64,000 nt of DNA from Paenibacillus bouchesdurhonensis (GCF_900155685.1 NZ_LT732548.1:4392330-4456329), one strand, 5' to 3'. Counted from the first letter of the stretch, positions 17,108-25,697 are shown. The notes: generated by a model from the sequence alone, not told the origin. Numbers and translations are program-made.

Positions 17108-19558
17108 TTAATCCCCTATTTTTCTATGCTCTCTCCGTTCAAAATGTACATGCAGCCGGAATTTACAAATATCCTCAGTCCATGTATGTAATATCACTTT
17201 GTCCTGTTCCCTCACCTCGAACGCAAGCGAGAACACACCGTTTTGGAACCGGGTCATACTCCCCTTGGCTCCAGCCCATTTACTCATAGGCATGTCAGCA
17301 ATTAGCTTAGATAGCTTGTGCTGCGTTGTCTCATTATGTTCCCATAATTTACGTGAGTCTTTATCAGAGAAATCAATACGGCGTCGATATTCCTTTTCCA
17401 TCAAATAACTGTAGAAGAAAGAAGCAACTTCCTCTGGTGTCACTGGATCACACCAACATATTACACCTTTTTCCAACATATAAAGCAGTACAATCATCTT
17501 ATAACTCTTGGTCATAACCGTTTTCTCTACATCACGCAGCCATGATTCATAACGCTGATATATCTCAACTTCAGACTCGGACAATAGCTCTGCCCAATAC
17601 AGAAATCCGATATACGAACCAAACTCGTTCCGATACGCGTGACTAGGAGATAAACCGAATAAGTGCAGCTCTAGATAGGATGGAATTCGACCAAGCTCAC
17701 ATTTCAGCTCCATAAAGTCGTACAGCAGCTTCTCTCGATGCGGAAGTCTTTTTCGACTCAACTCATTCAGAAGATTAATCACTTGCGTATCAAGCGTAAT
17801 TTCACAACCCGCTGGCACACTTGGCACGACTTCCTTGGACTTACTCCGTGCGCCGTTCACATCATCTTCTGCAAAAAGCCGCAGCTTCACGTCTGCATTT
17901 CGATAGTTACCGATCAAATCAATAATAACGCAATGCGTCTTTCCCTCTGATAGCCGGAGTCCCCGTCCCACTTGTTGCGTGAACACGGTCAATGATTCTG
18001 TTGGACGGACAAACAACAAAGTATCTACACTTGGAATATCCGTCCCCTCATTGAACAGATCCACAGTAAAAATAACCTCAAGCCGCCCCGCCGAAAGACG
18101 ACTAATAGCTTCAGCACGTGACATTTTCACTGTACGTGAGTGTAGGCTCAATACCGAAATTCCACGCCTGTGGAATGCATCAGCCAAATAATCAGCCTGC
18201 CGAATAGACGAACAGAACGCAATCGTCCTAGTTTGTTTATTCTTCATCCATGCCTCATAAATCCGCTCGGCCTGTGACTCCTGAAGCTGTGTTGATAATA
18301 ATTGTTCTTCATCATAACGCGTACCTAGCCAGCGAATAGCCGAATAATCCGTATCATCGAACACGCCATAATATTGAAAGGGAGCTAGCCACTGCCGCCG
18401 TATCGCCTCAATAAAATGCATCTGGTAAGCCACGTTCCCATCACAAAGCGCATACACATCTTTGCCATCCATCCGATCTGGTGTCGCTGTAATCCCCAAT
18501 AAGAACTTGGGTTGAAAATATTCAATCACCGACAAATAAGAAGCTGATGCCGCATGATGGAACTCGTCCACAATAATAAGGTCGAAAGCATCTCGTGTAA
18601 AGGACTCACGGTGCTTCCGCATTCCCAGCGTAAAAATTGAGGCGAATACACAATCCGCTTCTCCTTCTTTGTAATGCCCGTTGAAAATTCCAAATGAACG
18701 TTCAGGCATGACCCGCTGAAAGGATTGACGTGCCTGATGCAATATTTCCTCACGATGGGCAATAAATAGTATCTTAGAGAAACGCTCAGCAAAAAAGCCA
18801 GCCAAATAAGTTTTGCCAAGTCCTGTTGCCATAACGACCACTGCCTTGTCGTATTCTTCCTCCAATGTTCGCTCGAGGGCTTCCAACGCTTCCTCCTGGG
18901 CAAAGCGTGGACGAATTGACTCAGTTTCCTGTGTTTCTTCATCCAATCGAGGCTCAGTACTTAAGCCCAAATCAGCTTCAGATTTCTCCATCTCCGTAAT
19001 ACGTCGTATCAGCTCCGGATTCCTCTGATGATACTGGAGATACTCCTCTTCATACATGTGGATCGAATCAGGGTTTATCGGAAGCGTGGTCTCATGGTAG
19101 AAACTTTCCATAAACTTATCTAATGCCATTTGGAACGTATAAGGCTCGGCCTGAGCATTCATAGCCAGGTTCCATTCATATCCTGTACGAAGCGCTGAAA
19201 ATGAGAAATTCGACGAACCTACAATAAGCAGACCTTCGCCTTCATCATAATCAAACAAATATGCTTTAGGATGAAATGAGGAGCCCATACTCCGCCACAA
19301 TCTCGCCTCAATCCGTTCATCAATGCCAATCAATTCAAGCAATCCCTCTGGCTGAGTGATATACAAATAATCCCCTGCCAGCATTTTAACTTCCGCTCCC
19401 CGATCCAAGGCATTTTTTATATGCGGAGCCAACAGCCATACACCGGACTGCATGAGAAATGACGTCATAATATATATCCCAGAAGCGCTTTGAATGCCAG
19501 CAATCAGCTCATCTGCCAAATTATCGGTGATGAGCTTCACATTAAGCTTCGTCGACAT
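17108..19558 (-). CDS. HKD-nuclease (PLD) fused to an SF2 DEAD/DEAH helicase
   Basis: 816 residues. Residues 1-~160 are a phospholipase D-fold nuclease domain with one HKD motif (His96, Lys98, Asp103, then GSSNFS at 114-119). From ~215 to 550 there is an SF2 helicase core: Walker A MATGLGKT (243-250), DEFH (331-334), TAT (357-359) and motif VI QQVGRGLR (528-535). The C-terminal ~250 residues are helical and unassigned. PLD-helicase fusions of this sort (COG3886 joined to SSL2-like helicase) occur in restriction and phage-defence loci. The start overlaps the end of the MazG-type gene by 17 bases, so the two are translationally coupled. Its substrate is unknown. Confidence 0.88.
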   Translation of the reverse strand: MSTKLNVKLITDNLADELIAGIQSASGIYIMTSFLMQSGVWLLAPHIKNALDRGAEVKMLAGDYLYITQPEGLLELIGIDERIEARLWRSMGSSFHPKAYLFDYDEGEGLLIVGSSNFSFSALRTGYEWNLAMNAQAEPYTFQMALDKFMESFYHETTLPINPDSIHMYEEEYLQYHQRNPELIRRITEMEKSEADLGLSTEPRLDEETQETESIRPRFAQEEALEALERTLEEEYDKAVVVMATGLGKTYLAGFFAERFSKILFIAHREEILHQARQSFQRVMPERSFGIFNGHYKEGEADCVFASIFTLGMRKHRESFTRDAFDLIIVDEFHHAASASYLSVIEYFQPKFLLGITATPDRMDGKDVYALCDGNVAYQMHFIEAIRRQWLAPFQYYGVFDDTDYSAIRWLGTRYDEEQLLSTQLQESQAERIYEAWMKNKQTRTIAFCSSIRQADYLADAFHRRGISVLSLHSRTVKMSRAEAISRLSAGRLEVIFTVDLFNEGTDIPSVDTLLFVRPTESLTVFTQQVGRGLRLSEGKTHCVIIDLIGNYRNADVKLRLFAEDDVNGARSKSKEVVPSVPAGCEITLDTQVINLLNELSRKRLPHREKLLYDFMELKCELGRIPSYLELHLFGLSPSHAYRNEFGSYIGFLYWAELLSESEVEIYQRYESWLRDVEKTVMTKSYKMIVLLYMLEKGVICWCDPVTPEEVASFFYSYLMEKEYRRRIDFSDKDSRKLWEHNETTQHKLSKLIADMPMSKWAGAKGSMTRFQNGVFSLAFEVREQDKVILHTWTEDICKFRLHVHFERREHRKIGD

Positions 19559-19868
19559 CGATCAAGTACACCCTGTCTTGAAATCCGCCCCGTTTCTCGG
19601 CCTTATCCACCCGGATTTTCTCCAATACTGTTGGGCTAGATCCGTGAGCTTCCGCCAATGCCCGGATTACTTCCAGCATATCTGCAAGCTCTTCCAGAGC
19701 CTCTTTATCATTAGCAGCATTAAAATATTCTTCCGTTTCTTCACGCAGCTTAGTTCGCAGCTCTTGCAAATACTCCTCCTTATCCAGAATCCGTGATCGA
19801 TATGCCTTTCCATCAGCGGCAATAATCTGTGGAATTTTGTCCCGAACTAATTTGTTATATACAGGCAT
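19542..19868 (-). CDS. MazG/PRA-PH-like nucleotide pyrophosphohydrolase
   Basis: 108 residues opening VYNKLVRDKIPQII, the signature of a short phosphoribosyl-ATP-pyrophosphohydrolase-like family (COG4997). The metal-binding pattern EETEEY plus EELADMLEV gives the EExxE and ExxD sets of the all-alpha NTP-PPase fold. It is not beside his genes. It overlaps the PLD-helicase by 17 bases, so a role in nucleotide depletion or surveillance alongside that protein is plausible but inferred. ATG 19868 is chosen because AAGGAG lies 8-9 bases upstream. Confidence 0.85.
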   Translation of the reverse strand: MPVYNKLVRDKIPQIIAADGKAYRSRILDKEEYLQELRTKLREETEEYFNAANDKEALEELADMLEVIRALAEAHGSSPTVLEKIRVDKAEKRGGFQDRVYLIDVDEA

Positions 19869-19973
19869 AAATAGCACTCCTTCTCTTCTTCTTTAGAGAA
19901 TTATATATGCCGTCATTATATCATTTTCTGGTAGAGAAGAACCGTTCATGGCGTTATTTCTAGGCTTAGAAAG

Positions 19974-20402
19974 CTATTCTTTAAAAATAGAGTTGTACAT
20001 TTCTGTAGTTGAGCTAATAGCCCTAGGAGATAGTTTGCATAATAGTTCATCCACCTTTCGGATAAGCATTTGCAAGTGAGGCTTGCTGCATTTCAATACT
20101 ACGTTATTAGAACTTGTTGAGTTCGCAAGAAACTTAATAGACTGAATTAAGCATAGAGCCTCTAAATCAACATCAGATTCATAGCGAAAGAGATCAAGCA
20201 GGTCTTCAAATGTTAAGATGAATGGCGACAAGATGCTTTCGCGCTCCTGAACGTATATCGCTTTGAGCATGCTTTCTAGGGCCAAGTCGCAGAGAATAAA
20301 GCAAGGCTTGGGAAGACAATGATTCAAGAACATTGTGGTGAGGTTCATGTAGGTTTGAGGATGAGTGTGTTTATTATGCTCTACAGACATTTCACTAACC
20401 AT
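19974..20402 (-). CDS. Uncharacterised helical protein, HEPN-like
   Basis: 142 residues, strongly helical and AT-rich in DNA. The stretch CDLALESMLKAIYVQ followed by FEDLLDLFRY resembles the A..A.E..LKAL and D-L-L pattern of HEPN domains, which are often toxins or RNases in defence loci. The canonical RxxxxH motif is not evident, so this call is tentative. It is divergent from the XRE regulator across a 168-base region containing two palindromes. A GGAGG site lies 11 bases before the ATG. Confidence 0.55.
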   Translation of the reverse strand: MVSEMSVEHNKHTHPQTYMNLTTMFLNHCLPKPCFILCDLALESMLKAIYVQERESILSPFILTFEDLLDLFRYESDVDLEALCLIQSIKFLANSTSSNNVVLKCSKPHLQMLIRKVDELLCKLSPRAISSTTEMYNSIFKE

Positions 20403-20453
20403 ACAATACTAACCTCCATAAGGTTTCTCAAACACCAATATTATACACATATA

Positions 20454-20471
20454 TAATATCTATAGATATTA
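20454..20471. promoter_or_regulatory. 18-bp perfect palindrome in the divergent promoter region
   Basis: TAATATCTATAGATATTA is a perfect palindrome. It lies about 10 bases upstream of a TATAAT-like -10 box (20440-20445) of the minus-strand HEPN-like gene and is a likely site for the divergent XRE regulator. Confidence 0.6.
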
Positions 20472-20474
20472 TTT

Positions 20475-20513
20475 TTGATATATATAAGTATTAACCTTAT
20501 ATTTAATACTTAT
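20475..20513 (+). promoter_or_regulatory. XRE gene promoter overlapped by an inverted repeat
   Basis: TTGATA (20475-20480) and TATATT (20498-20503) are 17 bases apart. An 11-base inverted repeat, ATAAGTATTAA (20484-20494) with TTAATACTTAT (20503-20513), covers the spacer and -10 box, as expected for autorepression. Confidence 0.6.
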
Positions 20514-20570
20514 ATGATGATGTTTGTATTAAGATATCTTGTCTACACTTTTGAATAAAGAGGTGTAGAT

Positions 20571-20918
20571 ATGAACGATAAGGAAATTCTCAAATTAGTT
20601 GGTGCAAGAGTAAAAACTTTAAGGAAGCAGCAAGGCTACTCCCAAGAATCACTAGGAGAAAAAGGTGGTTTTCATTTTTCTTATATCGGGCAGGTTGAAC
20701 GTGGAGAAAAGAATATTTCGTTATTAAACCTCTCCAAAATAGCTAAAGCGTTAGATGTCAATGTCGCTCAATTATTTACATATGTTCATGAACATAGTGA
20801 ACTTACCGAGGAAGATGTTGAAGTGAAGGAAATCGTAATGATGCTTAGAGGATCAAATCCGGAGAAGCTGCGTCTAGCGAAGAATGTGTTGAGAGAGATT
20901 GTGCGGGGAATAGAGTAG
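20571..20918 (+). CDS. XRE-family transcriptional regulator
   Basis: 115 residues. Residues 7-65 are a Cro/CI-type HTH (ARVKTLRKQQGYSQESLGEK, then YIGQVERGEKNIS), followed by a short acidic helical tail that may dimerise. It resembles the controller proteins found with restriction-modification and other accessory loci. It is the only plus-strand gene between two minus-strand helicase operons. AGAGGTG precedes the ATG. It probably binds the palindromes in its own upstream region. Confidence 0.9.
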   Translation: MNDKEILKLVGARVKTLRKQQGYSQESLGEKGGFHFSYIGQVERGEKNISLLNLSKIAKALDVNVAQLFTYVHEHSELTEEDVEVKEIVMMLRGSNPEKLRLAKNVLREIVRGIE

Positions 20919-20928
20919 CGTAAATAAT

Positions 20929-20963
20929 GAAAAAAATCGCCGTGCTTAGTGCATCGACGATTC
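20929..20963 (-). terminator. Terminator of the MazG-DUF2075 operon
   Basis: On the minus strand AATCGTCG pairs with CGGCGATT (one G-T), with an inner TGC/GCA stem, followed by a T run. It also lies just past the convergent XRE stop. Confidence 0.75.
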
Positions 20964-21006
20964 TTTATGATTAAACTAAATTAAATAAAATAATTAATAA
21001 ACTAAT

Positions 21007-22968
21007 CTACTTTCTCAACTTTTCTCCGGTTACATAAGAAGTCCTTTCCTCAGCCACGGCATATTCTCTTTCCTCATATAACGGATATGTAATACTCTTT
21101 TGACTTGAAAGCCTTTCAAGAAAGTACTCCCTCAACAACGGATCAACACAGTATATATAGCAGCCCTTCATCCCTCTTGTAAGGAGTGTACGGTAAGTAT
21201 TTTTTATAATTTGATCCGCTATTCGCAGGGCCTTATTTTTGTCCTTTTTATATAAGCTTTTAAATCCCGATAAGGATTTATCCGTTTTGGCGCGTTTAAA
21301 TGGATCCGTCACAACTTTTCCATCCATATATCGAAGGTCTTCGCCGATAATAACTCCTACATAATCAAACTCCAGCCCTTGCGAAGTGTGAATACAGCCG
21401 ACTTGCTCCACTGATTCAGGGTCAATTGCCCATGTTTGAGTATTATTCAAATTCCAGCTGGCAGAAAACTGGTGTTCCTCCAAGTAAATATCATGAACCT
21501 CTGGATTACTTTTTCCATCTCTTATCCAATCCCAACAATAACCTGCTAGCATCCTGGCTTTATTATTGTGATTCTTTTTAAAAATCTCATTACGTAATTC
21601 ATTAGGATCATCAAAAACTCTAAAATCATATTGAATATCAAATCCGTCTGAGTTTGCCGTTTCTCGAATTGCTAGCATATCATCCAACCAAGCCAAGTAT
21701 CCATCCGAACCATTACAACGAAATTGCGATTCGAGTTCTATTTCTACGACCTCTGCATCGTAGAGTTTTGCAAATTGTTTAATTTGTTCTTTATTCCCAA
21801 CGTCCTGCATAGAAACTTTTTGATACTCATCAATAAAAAATATTGAGCATTTAGCAGCTCGGATGATCTCCATCATCTGATTTTCACCTTTGTTTTTAAA
21901 TAAGCCTGACTTCTCATTTAGTCGGTGAGCCTCATCCACGATCAGAGCATCAAATTCATTGGGCAATGCTTCATAATAGACTCCTGAGCTTTTAAATAAA
22001 TTATTAATGACAGTTTTCTTATAACCTCTCTGAAGCCGCTTAGTATATACCTCTCTAGGAGCGCTATTCTTGGTTACATATTGACAGACCATCTCCTGTG
22101 CGGTTAATTGAACTAACAAATTAATGGCCAGTACCGATTTCCCTGTACCAGGCCCTCCCTCCACAATCAAGACCTGCTTGCGATCAGTAGTTTGAGCCTT
22201 TTTTGCCATTAGAATAGCCACCTCATAGGCAACCTTCTGCTCATCAATCATTAAAAACTCCTCATTGCCCTCTAACATCTTAAGAAGTGAATCCTGTAAT
22301 GATTTAGACGGTTTTATTTTCCCATGTTCAATCAGATATAGAGACTTTTTTCGATCGGATTTTTTAATGTAAGTAGAAATAAATCCCCTCAGCTTCAATG
22401 CATCGCCCTTGGTAAAGACCGGGGCCTCCGATATCCAATTTTCATATATATCATCCGTAAGGGGATCATCATCCTCCCTGATATAGTTATGCAAATAAGC
22501 GCAGGGATAAAGAGATATCAATTCATTTTGAACAGATTCATTATAGTCCGATATTAACTTCGCATATGTATAAGCTTGGTATGATGGGTGTGTATGCTTG
22601 CCTAATCTTTTATTTATAACCGTCTCAACAAGCCCATCTAGGCTCTCAACTTTATTCAGGGCGGACCATTGCTTTAATTCTACAATGACAACGGAATATC
22701 GATCCTTCTCATCCAACCCCGTTAACATAAAGTCTATCCTTCTAGAGGTTGTGGGCACCTTATACTCAATAGCAACGCCAACATCATCAGGAATGATCGG
22801 AGTGTTCAGAACCTTATACATATAATTCATAGAATTATTCCAGGAGTTAATCTCACCGAGCGAAACCTTACCAATTTTCTGCAAATAGGACTCGTGAATT
22901 TTGACGGCTATACTATCGTCAGTAACATCATTCATGAACTCTTCCTTGGTAGCTTCGTAAATAATCAA
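21007..22968 (-). CDS. PD-(D/E)XK nuclease fused to a DUF2075 P-loop helicase/NTPase
   Basis: 653 residues. The N-terminal ~200 residues carry a PD-(D/E)XK-like signature: Asp79 in RRIDF, Glu97 and Lys99 in VELKQ, and QAYTYA (131-136) at the QxxxY position. The C-terminal part is the DUF2075 domain (SF1-like) with Walker A GGPGTGKS (271-278), DEAH (345-348) and a late CIHTSQGLEFDYVGV motif typical of UvrD-like helicases. It follows a MazG-type gene by 15 bases in the same transcript. Such proteins recur in defence islands. The biochemical activity is inferred from motifs only. Confidence 0.88.
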   Translation of the reverse strand: MIIYEATKEEFMNDVTDDSIAVKIHESYLQKIGKVSLGEINSWNNSMNYMYKVLNTPIIPDDVGVAIEYKVPTTSRRIDFMLTGLDEKDRYSVVIVELKQWSALNKVESLDGLVETVINKRLGKHTHPSYQAYTYAKLISDYNESVQNELISLYPCAYLHNYIREDDDPLTDDIYENWISEAPVFTKGDALKLRGFISTYIKKSDRKKSLYLIEHGKIKPSKSLQDSLLKMLEGNEEFLMIDEQKVAYEVAILMAKKAQTTDRKQVLIVEGGPGTGKSVLAINLLVQLTAQEMVCQYVTKNSAPREVYTKRLQRGYKKTVINNLFKSSGVYYEALPNEFDALIVDEAHRLNEKSGLFKNKGENQMMEIIRAAKCSIFFIDEYQKVSMQDVGNKEQIKQFAKLYDAEVVEIELESQFRCNGSDGYLAWLDDMLAIRETANSDGFDIQYDFRVFDDPNELRNEIFKKNHNNKARMLAGYCWDWIRDGKSNPEVHDIYLEEHQFSASWNLNNTQTWAIDPESVEQVGCIHTSQGLEFDYVGVIIGEDLRYMDGKVVTDPFKRAKTDKSLSGFKSLYKKDKNKALRIADQIIKNTYRTLLTRGMKGCYIYCVDPLLREYFLERLSSQKSITYPLYEEREYAVAEERTSYVTGEKLRK

Positions 22969-22983
22969 AGATGTCTCACCCCG

Positions 22984-23316
22984 TTATTCTGCTTCTGTAT
23001 ACTTTTTGGATGTCCCCTTGAACTTTTCTATAGGATACTTTTTATCATTCTTTTCTAGTTTGTCTAAAATAGCACCTTTGACATCAATACCCAAGTCATG
23101 TGCAAGCATCAGTGAATAGATCAATACATCCGCCAACTCATCTCGAATATCGTCAAAGTTAGTATCGACCGCTTGATCACTACTCTTCCATTGAAAGTTT
23201 TCAAGCAATTCACTTGCTTCTAATGTTAAAGAAATCGCCAAATCCTTAGGGTTATGGAACTGCTTCCAGTCCCTCGCGTCCCGAAATTTAATGATTTTAT
23301 TTATAACATCATCCAT
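22984..23316 (-). CDS. MazG-family nucleotide pyrophosphohydrolase
   Basis: 110 residues of the MazG/RS21-C6 type. The metal-binding residues lie in LEASELLENF (EASE) and RDELADVLIY (ELAD). It should hydrolyse (d)NTPs or modified nucleotides to NMPs and pyrophosphate. It is the first gene of a two-gene operon with the nuclease-helicase. A consensus promoter and an AAGGAG site precede its ATG. It is not closely related to the other pyrophosphohydrolase at 19542, so the pairing with helicases arose twice here. Confidence 0.9.
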   Translation of the reverse strand: MDDVINKIIKFRDARDWKQFHNPKDLAISLTLEASELLENFQWKSSDQAVDTNFDDIRDELADVLIYSLMLAHDLGIDVKGAILDKLEKNDKKYPIEKFKGTSKKYTEAE

Positions 23317-23348
23317 GTAAGCACTCCTTGGTAGTAGATTATGAGTCT

Positions 23349-23376
23349 ATTATAGGCTTTATATTTAAATAGACAA
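23349..23376 (-). promoter_or_regulatory. Sigma-A promoter of the MazG-DUF2075 operon
   Basis: TTGTCT and TATAAT on the minus strand are separated by 16 bases, 33 bases before the MazG start. Confidence 0.7.
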
Positions 23377-23455
23377 ATATGGATGCATAGGATTGTAGAA
23401 AACATTTTTAATTGGTCGGATCAATAACCGCTGTCATGAACAAAAAAATTTCAAA

Positions 23456-23492
23456 CAAAAAACACAGCACCCTCCCGCAGGAAAATGCTGTG
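23456..23492 (-). terminator. Terminator of tyrS
   Basis: CACAGCA and TGCTGTG pair on the minus strand and are followed by TTTTTTG. Confidence 0.85.
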
Positions 23493-23519
23493 CCTTACCT
23501 TTCTTACTCTAAGCTAACC

Positions 23520-24779
23520 CTAAACCAACTTCACCAAATGATACTTTTTCTTCCCTTTGCGGACGATGATGAAGCGGCCTTCGATCGCCAGATCGACCGT
23601 GATCTCGAACTCCAGCTCATTTACTCGCTCGCCGTTCAGGGAGATTGCGCCGCTGGTAAGATCCTCGCGTGCTTGGCGTTTTGAAGGTTCGATACCTACG
23701 TCAACGAGCCAATCGACGATGTTCTTGGATTCTTTAGCTGCTTCGAAGGTCGGCATTTCTTTGAAGCCTTGTTCGATTTCATCGGCAGTCAAAGACTTAA
23801 TATCCCCGCTGAACAGAGCTGCTGTGATTCTCTTGGCTTGAGCCAAGGCTTCCTCGCTGTGCACGAATCGGGTCATTTCTTCGGCCAGCGTAATTTGCGC
23901 CTCGCGCTTATGCGGCTCGGTCTGTACCTTCTCGGCCAGCGCGTCGATCGCCTCCTTATCCAGGAACGTGAAGTATTTCAGGTACTTGATGACATCGCGG
24001 TCATCGGTATTCGCCCAGAATTGGTAGAACTCGTATGGCGTCGTTTTCTTCGGATCGAGCCAAATCGCGCCGCCAGCCGTCTTACCAAACTTCGTACCGT
24101 CGGCCTTCAGCATAAGCGGAATCGTTAAGCCAAACGCTTTGGCTTCCGGGCCTACTTTTCTGCGGATGAGATCCAGCCCGCTTGTAATGTTCCCCCATTG
24201 ATCGGAACCGCCAATTTGCAGCTGCACATCCTCTTCCTGATATAGATGCAGGTAATCCATCGACTGCAGAATTTGATACGAGAATTCCGTGAACGAAATC
24301 CCGGTATCCAAGCGGCTTGCTACAATATCTTTGGCCAGCATCGCGTTGATGCTGAAATTCTTCCCATAATCCCGCAGAAAATCTATTACGTTCAATTGAT
24401 GCGTCCAATCGTAGTTGTTCACCAGCCGCAGTTGATTGTCCCCGTCAGTCATGAACAGCTTCTTCATTTGCGCGGTTAACGCTTCTACGTTAGCCTGAAC
24501 TTGCTCCAGCGTCTGCAGACTGCGCTCGGATTGACGCCCGCTAGGGTCGCCGATCGTTCCGGTCGCACCGCCGATGAGAATGACAGGCTTATGCCCTGCC
24601 AACTGAAATCTTTTCAGCATGATAAAAGGAATCAAATGCCCGATATGCATGCTGTCACCCGTCGGGTCAACCCCACAGTACAAGGAAATTGCCTTCTCCT
24701 CGGTCAGCTTGCGGAGTCCCTCCGCATCCGTCTGTTGATTAATGGCCTCGCGCCATTCCAATTCATCAATAATATTCAA
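23520..24779 (-). CDS. tyrS: Tyrosyl-tRNA synthetase
   Basis: 419 residues, a class I synthetase that charges tRNA-Tyr. HIGH is at 45-48 (MHIGHL), the KMSKS-equivalent is KFGKT, and an S4 RNA-binding domain forms the last ~65 residues. I choose the TTG at 24779: it gives a family-like N-terminus (NIIDELEWR) and has AGGGAG 9 bases upstream. The ATG 24 bases farther upstream falls in the T run of the T-box terminator and has no binding site. A T-box leader controls it. Confidence 0.95.
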   Translation of the reverse strand: MNIIDELEWREAINQQTDAEGLRKLTEEKAISLYCGVDPTGDSMHIGHLIPFIMLKRFQLAGHKPVILIGGATGTIGDPSGRQSERSLQTLEQVQANVEALTAQMKKLFMTDGDNQLRLVNNYDWTHQLNVIDFLRDYGKNFSINAMLAKDIVASRLDTGISFTEFSYQILQSMDYLHLYQEEDVQLQIGGSDQWGNITSGLDLIRRKVGPEAKAFGLTIPLMLKADGTKFGKTAGGAIWLDPKKTTPYEFYQFWANTDDRDVIKYLKYFTFLDKEAIDALAEKVQTEPHKREAQITLAEEMTRFVHSEEALAQAKRITAALFSGDIKSLTADEIEQGFKEMPTFEAAKESKNIVDWLVDVGIEPSKRQAREDLTSGAISLNGERVNELEFEITVDLAIEGRFIIVRKGKKKYHLVKLV

Positions 24780-24809
24780 CCTGTTCAGCTCCCTATATTC
24801 CATAAAATA

Positions 24810-25080
24810 AAAAATCGTCCCCTAGTCTATATCAGACTACAGGGACGATTGAATTAACCGTGTTACCACCCAAATTGTACGATGATACTAAAGCCGGCCG
24901 GCTTCATCATACCACTCTCAGCTCATTATCGTGAGCCAACCCGCTTGGCATTACCCAAGATACTCCGGAGTGTAATTCGCAAGGGATCAGTAATGCTGCC
25001 AGGTTCCATCAACCCCTGGCTTTCTGGTAAGCAGTGACTGCCCGCTACTTCGTTCCTTCATCGTAATTGACATATAAGTT
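24810..25080 (-). promoter_or_regulatory. T-box leader (tyrosine) of tyrS
   Basis: The leader holds a stem I region with a likely specifier loop reading GAATTACAC, giving UAC for Tyr (about 24968-24980), and the T-box sequence GGGTGGTAACACGG (24858-24871), slightly off consensus. It ends in the terminator helix AATCGTCCC/GGGGACGATT plus T run (24810-24850). Uncharged tRNA-Tyr should stabilise the antiterminator and switch tyrS on. Confidence 0.9.
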
Positions 25081-25087
25081 TACAGAA

Positions 25088-25116
25088 AGTATAGTGAATT
25101 GATTTTCAATTGTCAA
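25088..25116 (-). promoter_or_regulatory. Sigma-A promoter of the tyrS leader
   Basis: TTGACA and TATACT on the minus strand are separated by exactly 17 bases and sit directly upstream of the T-box leader. Confidence 0.9.
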
Positions 25117-25124
25117 ATGGTTTG

Positions 25125-25697
25125 TTAAGACTGCTTGCCGTCAATCGCACATAACAATACGCTTGCAGCAAGTCCAAGGCGGCGATCAAGCATATGAGAC
25201 GGGTCGCTGGAGAAATCCACATCGATTTTCGTGACAAAAGGATTGAAATTTTGCTTAAAAGTAACCGTGCTGCCGTTCATTTCTACGTTATAAGTCTGCG
25301 GGATCAAGTCGCTAAGGAACCGGCGCAGGAACGCAAAAAGCCGGCTATCCTCCTTAATCCGCCCGACTTCAGCCTCGGCAGCATTTTGAATGATCCACTC
25401 ATCCTTCAATATGGATTTCATGCCTTTTCTCCGCAGGCTTCAGACATGCTCACCCGTAAGCGCATCATGAACATCGTAGGTTGCAGAGAAGTCAATCACA
25501 TTACGCGCCTTGATCGTCAATAATTCCTGGCTCATGCCCTCGTCATTGTACAGCCGAATATCCTCCTTGAGCTTAAAGGCCTTCATTTGCGAGAACATAA
25601 CCAGCTCTTCATTGGCGTTATAAATGTGAAATTGGGCTCCCAGTAAGGAGAGTATCTTTTTTCTTACTAAATATTGGTCGTAACCGAAATGATCCAC
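25125..25697 (-). pseudogene. LURP-one/YxjI-like gene interrupted by an in-frame TGA
   Basis: The frame reads DQYLVRKKILSLLGAQFHIY, continues to YDVHDALTGEHV, then TGA (25440-25442), then in the same frame SLRRKGMKSILKDEWII to the natural end. Together this is one full LURP-one-related (tubby-like beta-barrel) protein of ~190 residues. Homologues normally have a glycine-type codon where the TGA lies, so a single GGA to TGA change would explain it. The start is uncertain; I use the GTG at 25697. An internal ATG at 25421 could give a 98-residue product, but that would be only half a barrel. Confidence 0.75.
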
